Positions 16,532-26,626 of a DNA stretch of 64,000 nt are shown piece by piece. The translations under genes were made by a program, and so were the position numbers. The notes below the pieces were generated by a model. The model was not told the origin of the DNA and searched no databases. It saw only the letters and a list, made by a program, of their open reading frames with translations. How positions within the stretch are numbered: position 1 is the stretch's first letter; each line of letters begins with the position of its first letter. Source of the DNA: Myroides sp. JBRI-B21084 (GTDB lineage Bacteria > Bacteroidota > Bacteroidia > Flavobacteriales > Flavobacteriaceae); contig NZ_CP120653.1 in assembly GCF_030545015.1 (NCBI RefSeq), forward strand, positions 2,445,406-2,509,405, read 5' to 3'.

Positions 16532-17446
16532 TTATTTTTCTCTAATCAAAGGTAAGGTTGAACATCGTAAAAGACCTTCTTGTTTTGAAATTTCGGCATA
16601 CGGAATTTCTTCAACAATAAAACCGTTTTCACGTAACCAATTGTTTAAACGCGTAAAGTTACGTTCAGATACCACCACATTTGTATCAATAGAAAAAACG
16701 TTTGAATTCATGTGGTACATTTCTTCGCGTTCGATATGAAACAGATTTTCTTTTCCGAATAAATTTACCAAATACATATAGTCTGCTTCTTCACGAAAGC
16801 CACTTTTGTAAATAATGCCTTTGTTTTTTCCAACCGGTTGAAAACAGCAATCTAAATGCAAGGCGTTATCGCGTGGTTCAATTTTTGATTTTACTAAATC
16901 AAATTCTTTTACAATTTTGTTCGGGAAAAGCTCTTTTATGTATTGCACACCTGCCATATTGGTACGCGCTGTAATAAAATCTTTGTAATCGCTTCCTTTG
17001 TAAGTACCTATAAAAATATGGTCGTTGTGTAGCATTACATCACCTCCTTCAATATGCACCTCTTCAGGCGGACGCACTACTTTTTTAGGATCTATTTTAT
17101 CAATAACGTATTGAATAGCATCTAGTTCACGTTCTCGATCGGGTAAAATATTTGCTTTAATAAAAATATCATCAATTACAAAACCAATATCTCTACTAAA
17201 AATTTGGTTATAATTTTCTATAATTTCAGGTCTGTAAACCGTAACGTTGTATTTTTTAAAAACTTCGTTAAAAGCTTCCATTTCGGCAATCATATCTTTT
17301 TCTAGGGGATAAGTACCTGCTTTAATATGTTCTAACGATTTTGGATCGTAAGCTTCGTCAATTGTTGGTGTTGGGCCATTGCTTTGGGCAGTTCCAAGAA
17401 TTACAGCTTTTAGTTTTGAAGTTTCGTTTGTTACATGTAAATTCAT
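16532..17446 (-). CDS. Dimethylarginine dimethylaminohydrolase (DDAH) family protein
   Basis: The 304-residue pentein-fold enzyme carries EGGDVMLHNDHIFIG, the catalytic-site histidine block ALHLDCCFQP and the C-terminal nucleophile EGLLRCSTLPL. Family members hydrolyse methylarginine or arginine-type guanidino groups to citrulline plus an amine. This fits its partner CtlX downstream, which would act on citrulline. Exact substrate preference cannot be read from sequence. A promoter-like element lies 22 bases upstream. Confidence 0.88.
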   Translation of the reverse strand: MNLHVTNETSKLKAVILGTAQSNGPTPTIDEAYDPKSLEHIKAGTYPLEKDMIAEMEAFNEVFKKYNVTVYRPEIIENYNQIFSRDIGFVIDDIFIKANILPDRERELDAIQYVIDKIDPKKVVRPPEEVHIEGGDVMLHNDHIFIGTYKGSDYKDFITARTNMAGVQYIKELFPNKIVKEFDLVKSKIEPRDNALHLDCCFQPVGKNKGIIYKSGFREEADYMYLVNLFGKENLFHIEREEMYHMNSNVFSIDTNVVVSERNFTRLNNWLRENGFIVEEIPYAEISKQEGLLRCSTLPLIREK

Positions 17447-17468
17447 ATAAATGTATTTTGATACACAG

Positions 17469-17476
17469 CAAATATA
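17469..17476 (-). promoter_or_regulatory. Candidate promoter -7 for DDAH-ctlX
   Basis: The minus strand reads TATATTTG, matching TAnnTTTG, 22 bases before the DDAH start. No -33 TTTG at the usual 19-20 base spacing. Confidence 0.5.
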
Positions 17477-17507
17477 AGAAGTAATTTGCTGTTATGCTAT
17501 TAAAAAC

Positions 17508-17542
17508 AACAAAGCCAAATCTGTTATTGATTTGGCTTTGTT
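17508..17542 (-). terminator. Terminator of gltA
   Basis: AACAAAGCCAAATC (17508-17521) pairs perfectly with GATTTGGCTTTGTT (17529-17542). In the minus direction it is followed by TTTTTAAT. It lies 20 bases after the gltA stop. Confidence 0.92.
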
Positions 17543-17561
17543 TATAATTTAGAACTAAAAA

Positions 17562-18845
17562 TTATCTTTGGTTCATATCTTTAAAAGGGCGTAATTGTTC
17601 ACCAACGTAAACTTGACGAGGACGACCAATTGGTTCTTTATTTTCACGCATTTCTTTCCATTGTGCTACCCATCCTGGTAAACGACCAATTGCAAACATT
17701 ACCGTAAACATTTCGGTAGGAATACCTAACGCACGGTAAATAATACCTGAATAGAAATCTACGTTTGGATACAAGTTACGTGATACAAAATATTCGTCTT
17801 TCAACGCCATTTCCTCTAAATCTTTAGCGATTTTTAAGATTGGGTCGTTTACACCTAATTCTGCCAATACTTCATCAGCAGCTTTTTTAATGATACGTGC
17901 ACGTGGGTCGAAATTTTTGTACACACGGTGCCCGAAGCCCATTAAACGGAACGGATCGTTTTTATCTTTTGCTTTAGCAAGGTATTTTTCAGCATCGCCA
18001 CCGTCTTTTTGAATTTCTTCTAACATTTCTAACACTGCTTGGTTAGCACCACCGTGAAGTGGACCCCAAAGAGCAGAAACACCAGCAGATATTGAAGCAA
18101 ATAAGCCTGCGTGTGATGAACCTACCATACGCACTGTTGATGTTGAACAGTTTTGTTCGTGATCGGCGTGTAAAATAAATAACTTATCAATTGCATTTAA
18201 AACTACTGGGTTTACTTTGTAAGGCCCTGTAGGTAATTTAAACATTAATTGTAAAAAGTTTTCAACGTATGGTAATGTGTTATCGTAATAATTTAATGGA
18301 TAACCGTTAATTTTTCTGTAAGTCCAAGTTGCAACAACTAAAAATTTACCCATAATTTTACAAACAGCTTCGTACATTTCGTTAGCGTTGTCTGTATTTA
18401 CAACTTTAGGGTTAAAAGCAGTTAAAGCACAAGTTAACGACGCTAAAATGCCCATTGGGTGTGCATGTTTAGGGAAGCCATCAATAATGCCTTTCATTTC
18501 TTCGTTAACTAAAGTGTATTTACGAATATCGTTTTCAAATTTTTCAATTTGTTGTGCAGTTGGTAATTCGCCAAAAATAACTAAATACGCTACTTCTAAA
18601 AAGTTCGATTTTTCTGCTAAATCTTCAATAGAATAGCCACGGTATCTTAAAATTCCTTCTTCGCCGTCTAAAAACGTAATAGCACTTTTACATGAACCCG
18701 AATTTTTATAACCCGGATCTAATGTAATAGCACCAGTTAAGGCTCTTAACTTTTCAATATCAATAGCTACTTCGTTTTCAGTTCCAACAATTACAGGTAA
18801 TTCAAACGTTTTGTCATCTAAAGATATAGTTGCAGTATTTGACAT
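17562..18845 (-). CDS. gltA: Citrate synthase
   Basis: The enzyme condenses oxaloacetate and acetyl-CoA to citrate, the first TCA step. At 427 residues it is the hexameric (type II) length. Active-site blocks are present: HADHEQNCSTSTVRMVGSSH, WGPLHGGANQAVLEML, MGFGHRVYKNFDPRA and the late aspartate in NVDFYSGIIYRALGIP. It is monocistronic by terminators on both sides, with enolase upstream on the same strand. Confidence 0.98.
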   Translation of the reverse strand: MSNTATISLDDKTFELPVIVGTENEVAIDIEKLRALTGAITLDPGYKNSGSCKSAITFLDGEEGILRYRGYSIEDLAEKSNFLEVAYLVIFGELPTAQQIEKFENDIRKYTLVNEEMKGIIDGFPKHAHPMGILASLTCALTAFNPKVVNTDNANEMYEAVCKIMGKFLVVATWTYRKINGYPLNYYDNTLPYVENFLQLMFKLPTGPYKVNPVVLNAIDKLFILHADHEQNCSTSTVRMVGSSHAGLFASISAGVSALWGPLHGGANQAVLEMLEEIQKDGGDAEKYLAKAKDKNDPFRLMGFGHRVYKNFDPRARIIKKAADEVLAELGVNDPILKIAKDLEEMALKDEYFVSRNLYPNVDFYSGIIYRALGIPTEMFTVMFAIGRLPGWVAQWKEMRENKEPIGRPRQVYVGEQLRPFKDMNQR

Positions 18846-18893
18846 ATATTTTTTTGTTTATTTTTTATTTTGTTTCAAGCGAATTTAATAAAA

Positions 18894-18914
18894 ATGTTTT
18901 ATTTAATAAAACAT
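18894..18914. repeat. Short perfect inverted repeat upstream of gltA
   Basis: ATGTTTTAT (18894-18902) and ATAAAACAT (18906-18914) form a perfect 9-bp inverted repeat with a TTA loop, 49 bases before the gltA start on the minus strand. It could be an operator or leader hairpin. The rest of the 276-base eno-gltA gap shows only AT-rich sequence and the eno terminator. Confidence 0.4.
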
Positions 18915-19075
18915 AAACAGATAAATAATTCTTATGCTTTATATAAAATATTTATAATAAATTTAATTGTTGATGCTTGTAGGGTGGTTATATTTTTAAA
19001 TAATTAAGATTAAATTTTGATATTCTTAATTTTTATGATTAGGATTTACGAAATTGTAAAAAAAAGGAATAAAAA

Positions 19076-19104
19076 ACAGAAAAGACGCCATGCGTCTTTT
19101 CTGT
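19076..19104 (-). terminator. Terminator of eno
   Basis: ACAGAAAAGACGC (19076-19088) pairs perfectly with GCGTCTTTTCTGT (19092-19104), a 13-bp stem with a 3-base loop. In the minus direction it runs into TTTTTT. It lies 18 bases after the enolase stop. Confidence 0.93.
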
Positions 19105-19121
19105 AATATTTTAAAAAAAAA

Positions 19122-20420
<1,299 letters not shown>

Positions 20421-20446
20421 TTAATTGTGTTGTATAATTTGTTGTG

Positions 20447-20454
20447 CAAATGTA
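20447..20454 (-). promoter_or_regulatory. Candidate eno promoter, -7 element
   Basis: The minus strand reads TACATTTG, matching TAnnTTTG, 29 bases before the eno ATG. Confidence 0.5.
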
Positions 20455-20469
20455 CTTATTTGATTGTTA

Positions 20470-20499
20470 AAAAAAAAGAAACTTATTCAGCTTCTTTTA
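20470..20499 (-). terminator. Terminator of murI
   Basis: On the minus strand AAAAGAAGC, a short loop and GTTTCTTTT form an imperfect stem followed by a run of T, 12 bases after the murI stop. Confidence 0.65.
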
Positions 20500-20510
20500 A
20501 ATTATCAAAT

Positions 20511-21290
20511 TTAAATTTTTATAAGTTTTGCAATGCCTTTTTGCTGAATAAAACTTTGCATAATTTCTACATTTTTAGTGGTGTAAAATTCTGAGATGCC
20601 TAATTTGTTATCAGTTTTAAGTAGGTTTTGTTGTTCTAATATTTTTTTAGTGTGTTTAGCAACAGCTAAGCCGGAATCTATAATTTTTATGTTTTGTGGT
20701 AAAATTTGTTGCAATATTGGGGTTAGGTAAGGGTAGTGGGTGCAACCTAAAACCAAATGATCTATGTTTTTTTCAACCATTGGCGATAGGTAGGTTGTTA
20801 ATAAATCTTTAAGTTCGGTTGAATACAATCCTCCTTCTTCAATAATTTGCACAATATTATACCCTATTTGGTTTATAAAAGTTACGTTTGGATATAAAGT
20901 TTGTGCTTCTGTATATTTTTTGCTTTGTAAAGTACCTTGAGTGGCTAGTACACCAACAACACCAGTTTGGGTGTTTAAAGCAGCAGGTTTTATAGCAGGT
21001 TCAATTCCAATTATAGGTACTTTGTAAGTGTTGCGTAATTCGGTAATGGCATTGGTTGTTGCGGTATTGCATGCAACAATTATTATTTTTGCGTTTTTAT
21101 TAAGCAACCATTCAGTGTTTTTTTTAGATAAGTGTATAATTTCTTCTTTCGTTTTTTGGCCATAGGGTGCGTTTAAACTATCACCTAAAAATAGGGTGTT
21201 TTCATTAGGTAAAATATTATTTACAGCTTGCCACACGGTGGTGCCACCTATACCAGAATCAAATAAACCTATAGGACGTGTATCGTTCAT
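20511..21290 (-). CDS. murI: Glutamate racemase
   Basis: MurI makes D-glutamate for peptidoglycan. The 259-residue protein has the two catalytic cysteines in IIVACNTATT and LVLGCTHYPYL, and the opening PIGLFDSGIGGTTVWQAV. Length is normal. It follows the outer-membrane assembly operon on the same strand but is separated from it by a terminator, and it carries a promoter element directly before its ATG. Confidence 0.97.
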   Translation of the reverse strand: MNDTRPIGLFDSGIGGTTVWQAVNNILPNENTLFLGDSLNAPYGQKTKEEIIHLSKKNTEWLLNKNAKIIIVACNTATTNAITELRNTYKVPIIGIEPAIKPAALNTQTGVVGVLATQGTLQSKKYTEAQTLYPNVTFINQIGYNIVQIIEEGGLYSTELKDLLTTYLSPMVEKNIDHLVLGCTHYPYLTPILQQILPQNIKIIDSGLAVAKHTKKILEQQNLLKTDNKLGISEFYTTKNVEIMQSFIQQKGIAKLIKI

Positions 21291-21294
21291 AAAA

Positions 21295-21302
21295 CAAATG
21301 TA
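21295..21302 (-). promoter_or_regulatory. Candidate murI promoter abutting the start codon
   Basis: The minus strand reads TACATTTG (TAnnTTTG) ending only 4 bases before the murI ATG. If used, transcription would begin at or next to the start codon. Confidence 0.4.
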
Positions 21303-21305
21303 AAA

Positions 21306-21336
21306 AAAAACTACCTTAAATTTTAAGGTAGTTTTT
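21306..21336 (-). terminator. Terminator of the bamA-skp operon
   Basis: CTACCTTAAA (21311-21320) pairs with TTTAAGGTAG (21322-21331), extended by flanking A and T runs to about 15 bp. In the minus direction it lies 22 bases after the stop of the last OmpH gene. Confidence 0.88.
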
Positions 21337-21358
21337 ATATTATTTTGTGAAAAACGAA

Positions 21359-21871
21359 TTAGTTCAAAATTTTTAATTCTTTTTTAACTTCAGCCATTAA
21401 ATTAGGACCATCGGCTAAGATAACCCCTGAGCCAATTGTAGAATCTAATACATATTTGTAACCTTTTGCACGCGCTACTTTGTGAATTGCTTGCTGTGCT
21501 TTAGTTAAAATTGGTTCAGATAAAGCCATTTCTTTTTTAGCCATTTCTTGTTGTGCATTTTGAGCAAACATACCAATGCGTTCTTCCATTTCTTGCATTT
21601 CTTTCATACGTGTTTGGTTTAATGCATCACCAGCTGTAGCAGCTTCTGATTGGTATTTTTGACCTTTAGTTTGAAAGTCCTTTTGCATTGTTTCCAATTC
21701 TTTTTTGTATTTGTCTTGCAATTTTGTTAATTCGTCTTTAGCTGTTTTAGACTCAGGCATTAAAGGAATTAACTCTGATACGTTAATGTGTGCTACTTCT
21801 TGTGCTTGTGCAGCCACGTTAAAACCTACAACCATTAATGCTGCCAAAAACAATTTTTTTAATTTTCTCAT
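21359..21871 (-). CDS. OmpH/Skp family periplasmic chaperone (short paralog)
   Basis: Skp-like chaperones hold unfolded outer-membrane proteins in the periplasm. The 170-residue protein has a signal peptide (MRKLKKLFLAALMVVGFNVA, cut after AQAQ) and the OmpH core: INVSELIPLMPE, a helical coiled-coil tentacle (about residues 45-120) and a return strand YKYVLDSTIGSGVILADGP. It is the last gene of the operon and lies 68 bases after its longer paralog. Confidence 0.93.
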   Translation of the reverse strand: MRKLKKLFLAALMVVGFNVAAQAQEVAHINVSELIPLMPESKTAKDELTKLQDKYKKELETMQKDFQTKGQKYQSEAATAGDALNQTRMKEMQEMEERIGMFAQNAQQEMAKKEMALSEPILTKAQQAIHKVARAKGYKYVLDSTIGSGVILADGPNLMAEVKKELKILN

Positions 21872-21939
21872 TTTAGAATTTTAATTTAATTTAACTTATA
21901 AAACCTTTGCGAAGGTACTTATTTTTTTAAAATTTATAT

Positions 21940-23061
21940 TTATATTTTTTTTCGATTTTCTATTTCTTTTAAACGATTTAGCTTTTCTTGTTGCATTTTT
22001 TTCTTGCGTTCTTCAATTTGTTGTTTGCGCTCTTTTAATGCTTTTTCTTTTTTTGCTAAAACCTCTTTTTTGCGTTCTTCTTGTTCCTTTTTTAGTTGTT
22101 GAACACGTTCAGAAACAGGTTTGTTTGTTGTTGTATTTGTTTGTTGCAATTTACCAGTAATCGCTTCTTCTCTTTTACGTATTGCTTCTTCCTTGGCTTT
22201 TTCGCGTGCTTGTTTTGCTTCTTCTTGTTTTTTTAGAATTTCGTTTTTACGTTTTTCTAAATCTTCAAGTTTTTTTTGTTTTATACGTTCGCGTTCAGCT
22301 TTTATTTTCTCAATTTGCTCTAGTTTTTCACGACGTAATTTTTCAGCAGGCGTTTCAGTTGGTGTGTTTAGATTTGCCTTATTTTGGTTTGCCAATTGTT
22401 GTTGTTGTTCTTTTTCTTCTTCTAACAAACGTTGGCGTTCTTCAAGTTCGTCGCGTTTTGAACGTTGACGCTCTTTAATTTCATTTTGGCGTTCTGCAAC
22501 TTCTAACTGTTCAACCTCTTTTTTGGTTAATTTGTTTTTGTTTCGCGATATTTCAAGTTTACGTAAAACTTGATCTGAAATTTCGTCTGAAGAATTGATA
22601 TATAACAAAGCTGCTTCACTACTTGCTGATTTATCAATAACTGAAGAATAGCGTTTTTTCTTGGCGATTTCTTCAACTATTGTTGAAATTTGATCTTGTA
22701 AGGGTTTCGCTAAGTTTAGTTTTTGTTTGAAATAATCACCGTCTTTACCAAATTTTTCGTGTTGATATTCTAACAGTTCTTTTTCAATTATTTGTATATC
22801 TTCTTCTTTTTCCTCTATTAATTGTTGGGTTAGCAAAGGACGTTCAACATTTAAGTTTTCTTTTAAATCTGTAATTTCCTTTTTTTTGCGTTCAATTACG
22901 GCTTCCCATTCAATTGTGCGTTTTTTTAATTCTTTATTAGCTTCGTCATATTCGGGCATTTTACTCATTATAAAATCTGAATCTATATAAGCAATACGAC
23001 CCTTTTGTGCAAAACCTGCCGTGCACATTGTTAGCAATAAAAAAGAAACTATTTTTTTCAT
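21940..23061 (-). CDS. OmpH/Skp family protein with long charged C-terminal helix
   Basis: Residues 1-170 are a Skp/OmpH domain: signal peptide (KKIVSFLLLTMCTAGFAQKG), IAYIDSDFIMSKMPEYDEA, coiled coil and RYSSVIDKSASSEAALLYIN. Residues about 180-373 are an added, highly charged Glu/Lys/Arg/Gln stretch predicted to be one long helix or coiled coil. The total length is about twice a normal Skp. It lies 30 bases after bamA and so probably aids delivery of proteins to BAM. The tail's role is unknown. Confidence 0.9.
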   Translation of the reverse strand: MKKIVSFLLLTMCTAGFAQKGRIAYIDSDFIMSKMPEYDEANKELKKRTIEWEAVIERKKKEITDLKENLNVERPLLTQQLIEEKEEDIQIIEKELLEYQHEKFGKDGDYFKQKLNLAKPLQDQISTIVEEIAKKKRYSSVIDKSASSEAALLYINSSDEISDQVLRKLEISRNKNKLTKKEVEQLEVAERQNEIKERQRSKRDELEERQRLLEEEKEQQQQLANQNKANLNTPTETPAEKLRREKLEQIEKIKAERERIKQKKLEDLEKRKNEILKKQEEAKQAREKAKEEAIRKREEAITGKLQQTNTTTNKPVSERVQQLKKEQEERKKEVLAKKEKALKERKQQIEERKKKMQQEKLNRLKEIENRKKI

Positions 23062-23091
23062 ACATTTAAATATTATTCAAAATGTGTGCCA

Positions 23092-25872
23092 TTAAAATTG
23101 TTGCCCCAGCACAAAGTGTGTTTGCCATCCACCTTTTTCGTTTCGGCCAGGTATTTTATCAAATCCATAACCAAAATCAATACCTAATAAACCAAACATA
23201 GGCATGTGAACACGAACACCTGCACCTGCCGAACGTTGCAATTTAAATGGGTTGTAGTTAGCAAAACCTTCGTATGCAGCACCTGCATCAAAGAATGTTA
23301 ACACATACGCACTCATTTGTCCTTTTAGTGATATAGGATAACGTAATTCTAATGAGAATTTATTGTACACGGTACCACCAATTTCTCTATTATATCCTAA
23401 TTCATTGTCATATTTTGATGGGCTTAGCGAGTTGTCACTGTAACCACGTAATGCTACATTTTCACGTCCGTCTAATGCACTCATCATCATTCCACTTCCT
23501 CCTAAATAAAAACGTTCAAATGGAATAATACCACGATCATTATTGTAAGCGCCTAAAAAACCAAATTGACCTTGAGAACGAAGTACTAATTTATCAAAAA
23601 TAGTAGTGTACCAATCTGCTTTAAAATTAATTTTATAATATTCTAACCAATTAAATTTCTTTTGGTTTAATTTATCTTGATCTACACGTGCATCTTGATA
23701 ATTAGCAACTGGTAAGCCTTGTTCATTTAGATACGAACCTGCTGGAATATCGGCACCAGTTACTGGGTTTGTTTGTACACTTGTAGTTTTGTATTTGTAT
23801 TCTTCTAAATTTTCAAGATTTTTATAATCTATATTGTTTACTAAAGAATATGGGAAAGTGAATTTACCCGATACGCTAAAAAAGGCACCTGATTGCGGAT
23901 AAATAGATGGCATTAAACCTCCACGATTATCACGTGATAATTCTACCGTATATGCTAAGTTACGTGAAGAACCGTTACGAAATGCAAAAAAGTTAGAATA
24001 ATAGTTATTTAGTTCATAATACTGGAAACTTAACGAATGTGATAATGTAAAAGCGTCATCTGGCACTAATAAACGTTTTGCAACACCTAAAGTTGCTGTT
24101 GTTATGTTTAATCCTTGATTACGGTCTATATCACGAGTTGTGAAGTTATATGATTTTTGACTTGTGTACGATACCGAACCGAATAACGATATTGGGCGAC
24201 GACCACCAAACCATGGTTCAGAAAAACTTAAACTATACGTTTTAAAGTACGATGCAGCTTGTAAACGTAACGACATTTTTTGCGCATCGCCCATAGGGAA
24301 AGGGGTATAAGCATCTTTATTAAAAATGTTACGTGCAGAAAAGTTATTAAACGATAAAGCTAATGTACCTATAAAAGTACCACCACCGTAACCACCTTGT
24401 ACTTCAACTTGCGATTGACCGTTTTCAACAACCGGAAAATCAACATCAACCGTTGCTGTTTCTGCATCGGCATTTTTAACATCAGGGTTTAAAGCCGAAG
24501 CATCGAAAATTCCCATACTACCTAAGCGGCGTACTGATTCAACCAAATCAGCTTTTGACCATTTTTGTCCTGGTAAAGTTCTTAATTCACGTAAAATAAT
24601 GTAATCATGTGTTTTGTCGTTTCCTGAAACGGTAATGTTATTAAAATGCGCTACAGGACCTTCAAAAATGCGTACATCAAAATCAATCGTATCGTTGTTT
24701 GTTGCTGTTTCAATTAAATTTACTTGTGACCATAAATACCCTGCATTTTGATACACGTTTTCAATATTCATAGCATCAGGGTTTGTAGGATCTTTAACGC
24801 GTTTTTCTAATAAAACACCGTTGTAAACTTCGCCTTTTTGTAATCCTAAAATGTTTCTTAAATTCTGACTTGGGTATTCGCTATTACCAATAAAACGGAT
24901 ATCGCCAATGTAATATTTATTGCCTTCTTCAAGATTAATATCTATTGCAACCGTATTGTTTTTAGGGTTATATGTTGCTTTTTCAGAAATGATACGTGCA
25001 TCGCGGTATCCTTTTTCCTTATAGGCATCTACAATATTTGATAAATCGTTTTTATATTCAGTTTCAATAAATTTCGACGGTTTAAAGATACGTATTGGAT
25101 TTAGTGGGCTTCGCAACTTTGTTTTTTTCATTGCTTTGCGCAATTTTGCATTTGCAAGTTGCTTGTTTCCTTCAAAATCAATATCAGAAATGCGTACTTT
25201 ATGGCCTTTGTTAATGTCTATAATTAAATCGGCAGTTTTGTTATCGCTGTGTAATTGTTTGGTAACGTTTACTTTAGTGTTGTAAAAACCTTCTTTGCGG
25301 TATTTGTTGGTTAAATAATTTTTTGTGTTTGCAATAAGGTTTTCGTTGATAATTTTACCTTCAACAATTTTAATTTTCTTGTCTTTAGTTGGTACTGTTG
25401 TATTTACTACCGGAGCAGATAATTGTAAATCTTTTAAAATTTCTTCTTTTTTAGATTTTTTAACGCCAGTAATTTGTACATCTTTTAAACGCGGAAGTTC
25501 GTTTAGATAAATTTCAAGGTTAATAACATCGTCTACAATCGAAGTTTGATAAACGTTAATATCGTTAAAATAACCTGTTTTCCATAATTTTTTTATAGCA
25601 TCTGAAATTTCTTCGCCAGGTAAATTAATTATTTGGCCTTTTTCTAAACCTGCATAGGTAGAAATAGTTAGTTCGTTAAAATGATGGTTACCGCTAACTG
25701 TAACAGTGCCTAAACGGTATTTTTTTTGTTGAACTGGTTGATCTTCTTGGTTTTGCAAGTTTTCTTTTGCATTATTATCGGTGTTGGCTGTATTGCCTGT
25801 TTGCGCTTTTACAGTGTTGACTGTAAAGCATACTAATAATGGAAAAAAGTATTTTAATTTTATGCGATGCAT
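23092..25872 (-). CDS. bamA: Outer-membrane protein assembly factor BamA
   Basis: BamA inserts beta-barrel proteins in the outer membrane. The 926-residue precursor has a signal peptide (LKYFFPLLVCFTVNTVKAQ), a low-complexity Asn/Gln linker, a series of POTRA domains (about residues 50-480; for example VTVSGNHHFNELTISTYAGL, ISDIDFEGNKQLANAKLRKA) and a C-terminal 16-strand barrel that begins near GGYGGGTFIGTLALSF and ends in a terminal Phe (FVLGQQF). It is longer than proteobacterial BamA, as usual for Bacteroidota. Neighbours uppS and two Skp-like genes support an envelope-assembly operon. Confidence 0.97.
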   Translation of the reverse strand: MHRIKLKYFFPLLVCFTVNTVKAQTGNTANTDNNAKENLQNQEDQPVQQKKYRLGTVTVSGNHHFNELTISTYAGLEKGQIINLPGEEISDAIKKLWKTGYFNDINVYQTSIVDDVINLEIYLNELPRLKDVQITGVKKSKKEEILKDLQLSAPVVNTTVPTKDKKIKIVEGKIINENLIANTKNYLTNKYRKEGFYNTKVNVTKQLHSDNKTADLIIDINKGHKVRISDIDFEGNKQLANAKLRKAMKKTKLRSPLNPIRIFKPSKFIETEYKNDLSNIVDAYKEKGYRDARIISEKATYNPKNNTVAIDINLEEGNKYYIGDIRFIGNSEYPSQNLRNILGLQKGEVYNGVLLEKRVKDPTNPDAMNIENVYQNAGYLWSQVNLIETATNNDTIDFDVRIFEGPVAHFNNITVSGNDKTHDYIILRELRTLPGQKWSKADLVESVRRLGSMGIFDASALNPDVKNADAETATVDVDFPVVENGQSQVEVQGGYGGGTFIGTLALSFNNFSARNIFNKDAYTPFPMGDAQKMSLRLQAASYFKTYSLSFSEPWFGGRRPISLFGSVSYTSQKSYNFTTRDIDRNQGLNITTATLGVAKRLLVPDDAFTLSHSLSFQYYELNNYYSNFFAFRNGSSRNLAYTVELSRDNRGGLMPSIYPQSGAFFSVSGKFTFPYSLVNNIDYKNLENLEEYKYKTTSVQTNPVTGADIPAGSYLNEQGLPVANYQDARVDQDKLNQKKFNWLEYYKINFKADWYTTIFDKLVLRSQGQFGFLGAYNNDRGIIPFERFYLGGSGMMMSALDGRENVALRGYSDNSLSPSKYDNELGYNREIGGTVYNKFSLELRYPISLKGQMSAYVLTFFDAGAAYEGFANYNPFKLQRSAGAGVRVHMPMFGLLGIDFGYGFDKIPGRNEKGGWQTHFVLGQQF

Positions 25873-25884
25873 TATCTATAAAAA

Positions 25885-26625
25885 TTATTTATTTAATTGT
25901 TCACTGGTTTTACCGTATCGGCGTTCACGGTTTTGGTAAACTTGTAAAGCCTGTAAAAGATGCTCGTTAGAAAAGTCGGGCCAAAGCACGTCGCAAAAGT
26001 ATAATTCGGCATAAGCAATTTGCCATAATAAAAAGTTACTAATGCGTTGTTCGCCGCTTGTACGTATCAACAAATCAACATCGGGTAAATTATTGGTGTA
26101 AAGATGCTCATTTATAATAGATTCATCAATAGCATCAATTGAAATTATATTATTTTTAACTTTGTTACATATTTCTTTTGTTGCTTCAACTAGTTCATTT
26201 CTAGACCCGTAGCTTAAAGCAAGCGAAAGTGTAAGGCGGTTATTGTTTTTTGTTTTTTCTAAAACTTCTGTTAATTCTTTACGAACAGAAGCGGGCAAAA
26301 GATTTAAATTACCAATTGCGTTTAGTTTAATATTGTTTTCGTGTAAGGTTTTTACTTCTTTTTTTAAAGCTTTTACTAAAAGTTTCATTAGCATATCAAC
26401 TTCAAACTGAGGGCGGTTCCAGTTTTCGGTTGAAAAAGCATAAAGTGTTAAATATGGTATTCCTAAACGTGCACATTGCTCTACAATTCGCTTCACAGCT
26501 GTAGCTCCGTTTTCATGACCTATAGTGCGTAAAAAACCTTTTTGTTTAGCCCAACGGCCATTACCGTCCATAATTATGGCTAAATGTTTGGGTAGTTTTT
26601 CAGGAATTATTGTGTTTTCTTTCAT
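25885..26625 (-). CDS. uppS: Isoprenyl transferase (undecaprenyl diphosphate synthase)
   Basis: This cis-prenyltransferase makes undecaprenyl diphosphate, the lipid carrier for peptidoglycan and polysaccharide. The ATG at 26625 (246 residues) is chosen because it lies right after the upstream stop and leads directly into HLAIIMDGNGRWAKQKG. Other family blocks are YLTLYAFSTENWNRP and DLLIRTSGEQRISNFLLWQI. A longer frame starting at 26721 would overlap the DUF6089 gene and is rejected. bamA follows 12 bases downstream. Confidence 0.97.
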   Translation of the reverse strand: MKENTIIPEKLPKHLAIIMDGNGRWAKQKGFLRTIGHENGATAVKRIVEQCARLGIPYLTLYAFSTENWNRPQFEVDMLMKLLVKALKKEVKTLHENNIKLNAIGNLNLLPASVRKELTEVLEKTKNNNRLTLSLALSYGSRNELVEATKEICNKVKNNIISIDAIDESIINEHLYTNNLPDVDLLIRTSGEQRISNFLLWQIAYAELYFCDVLWPDFSNEHLLQALQVYQNRERRYGKTSEQLNK

Positions 26626-26626
26626 T

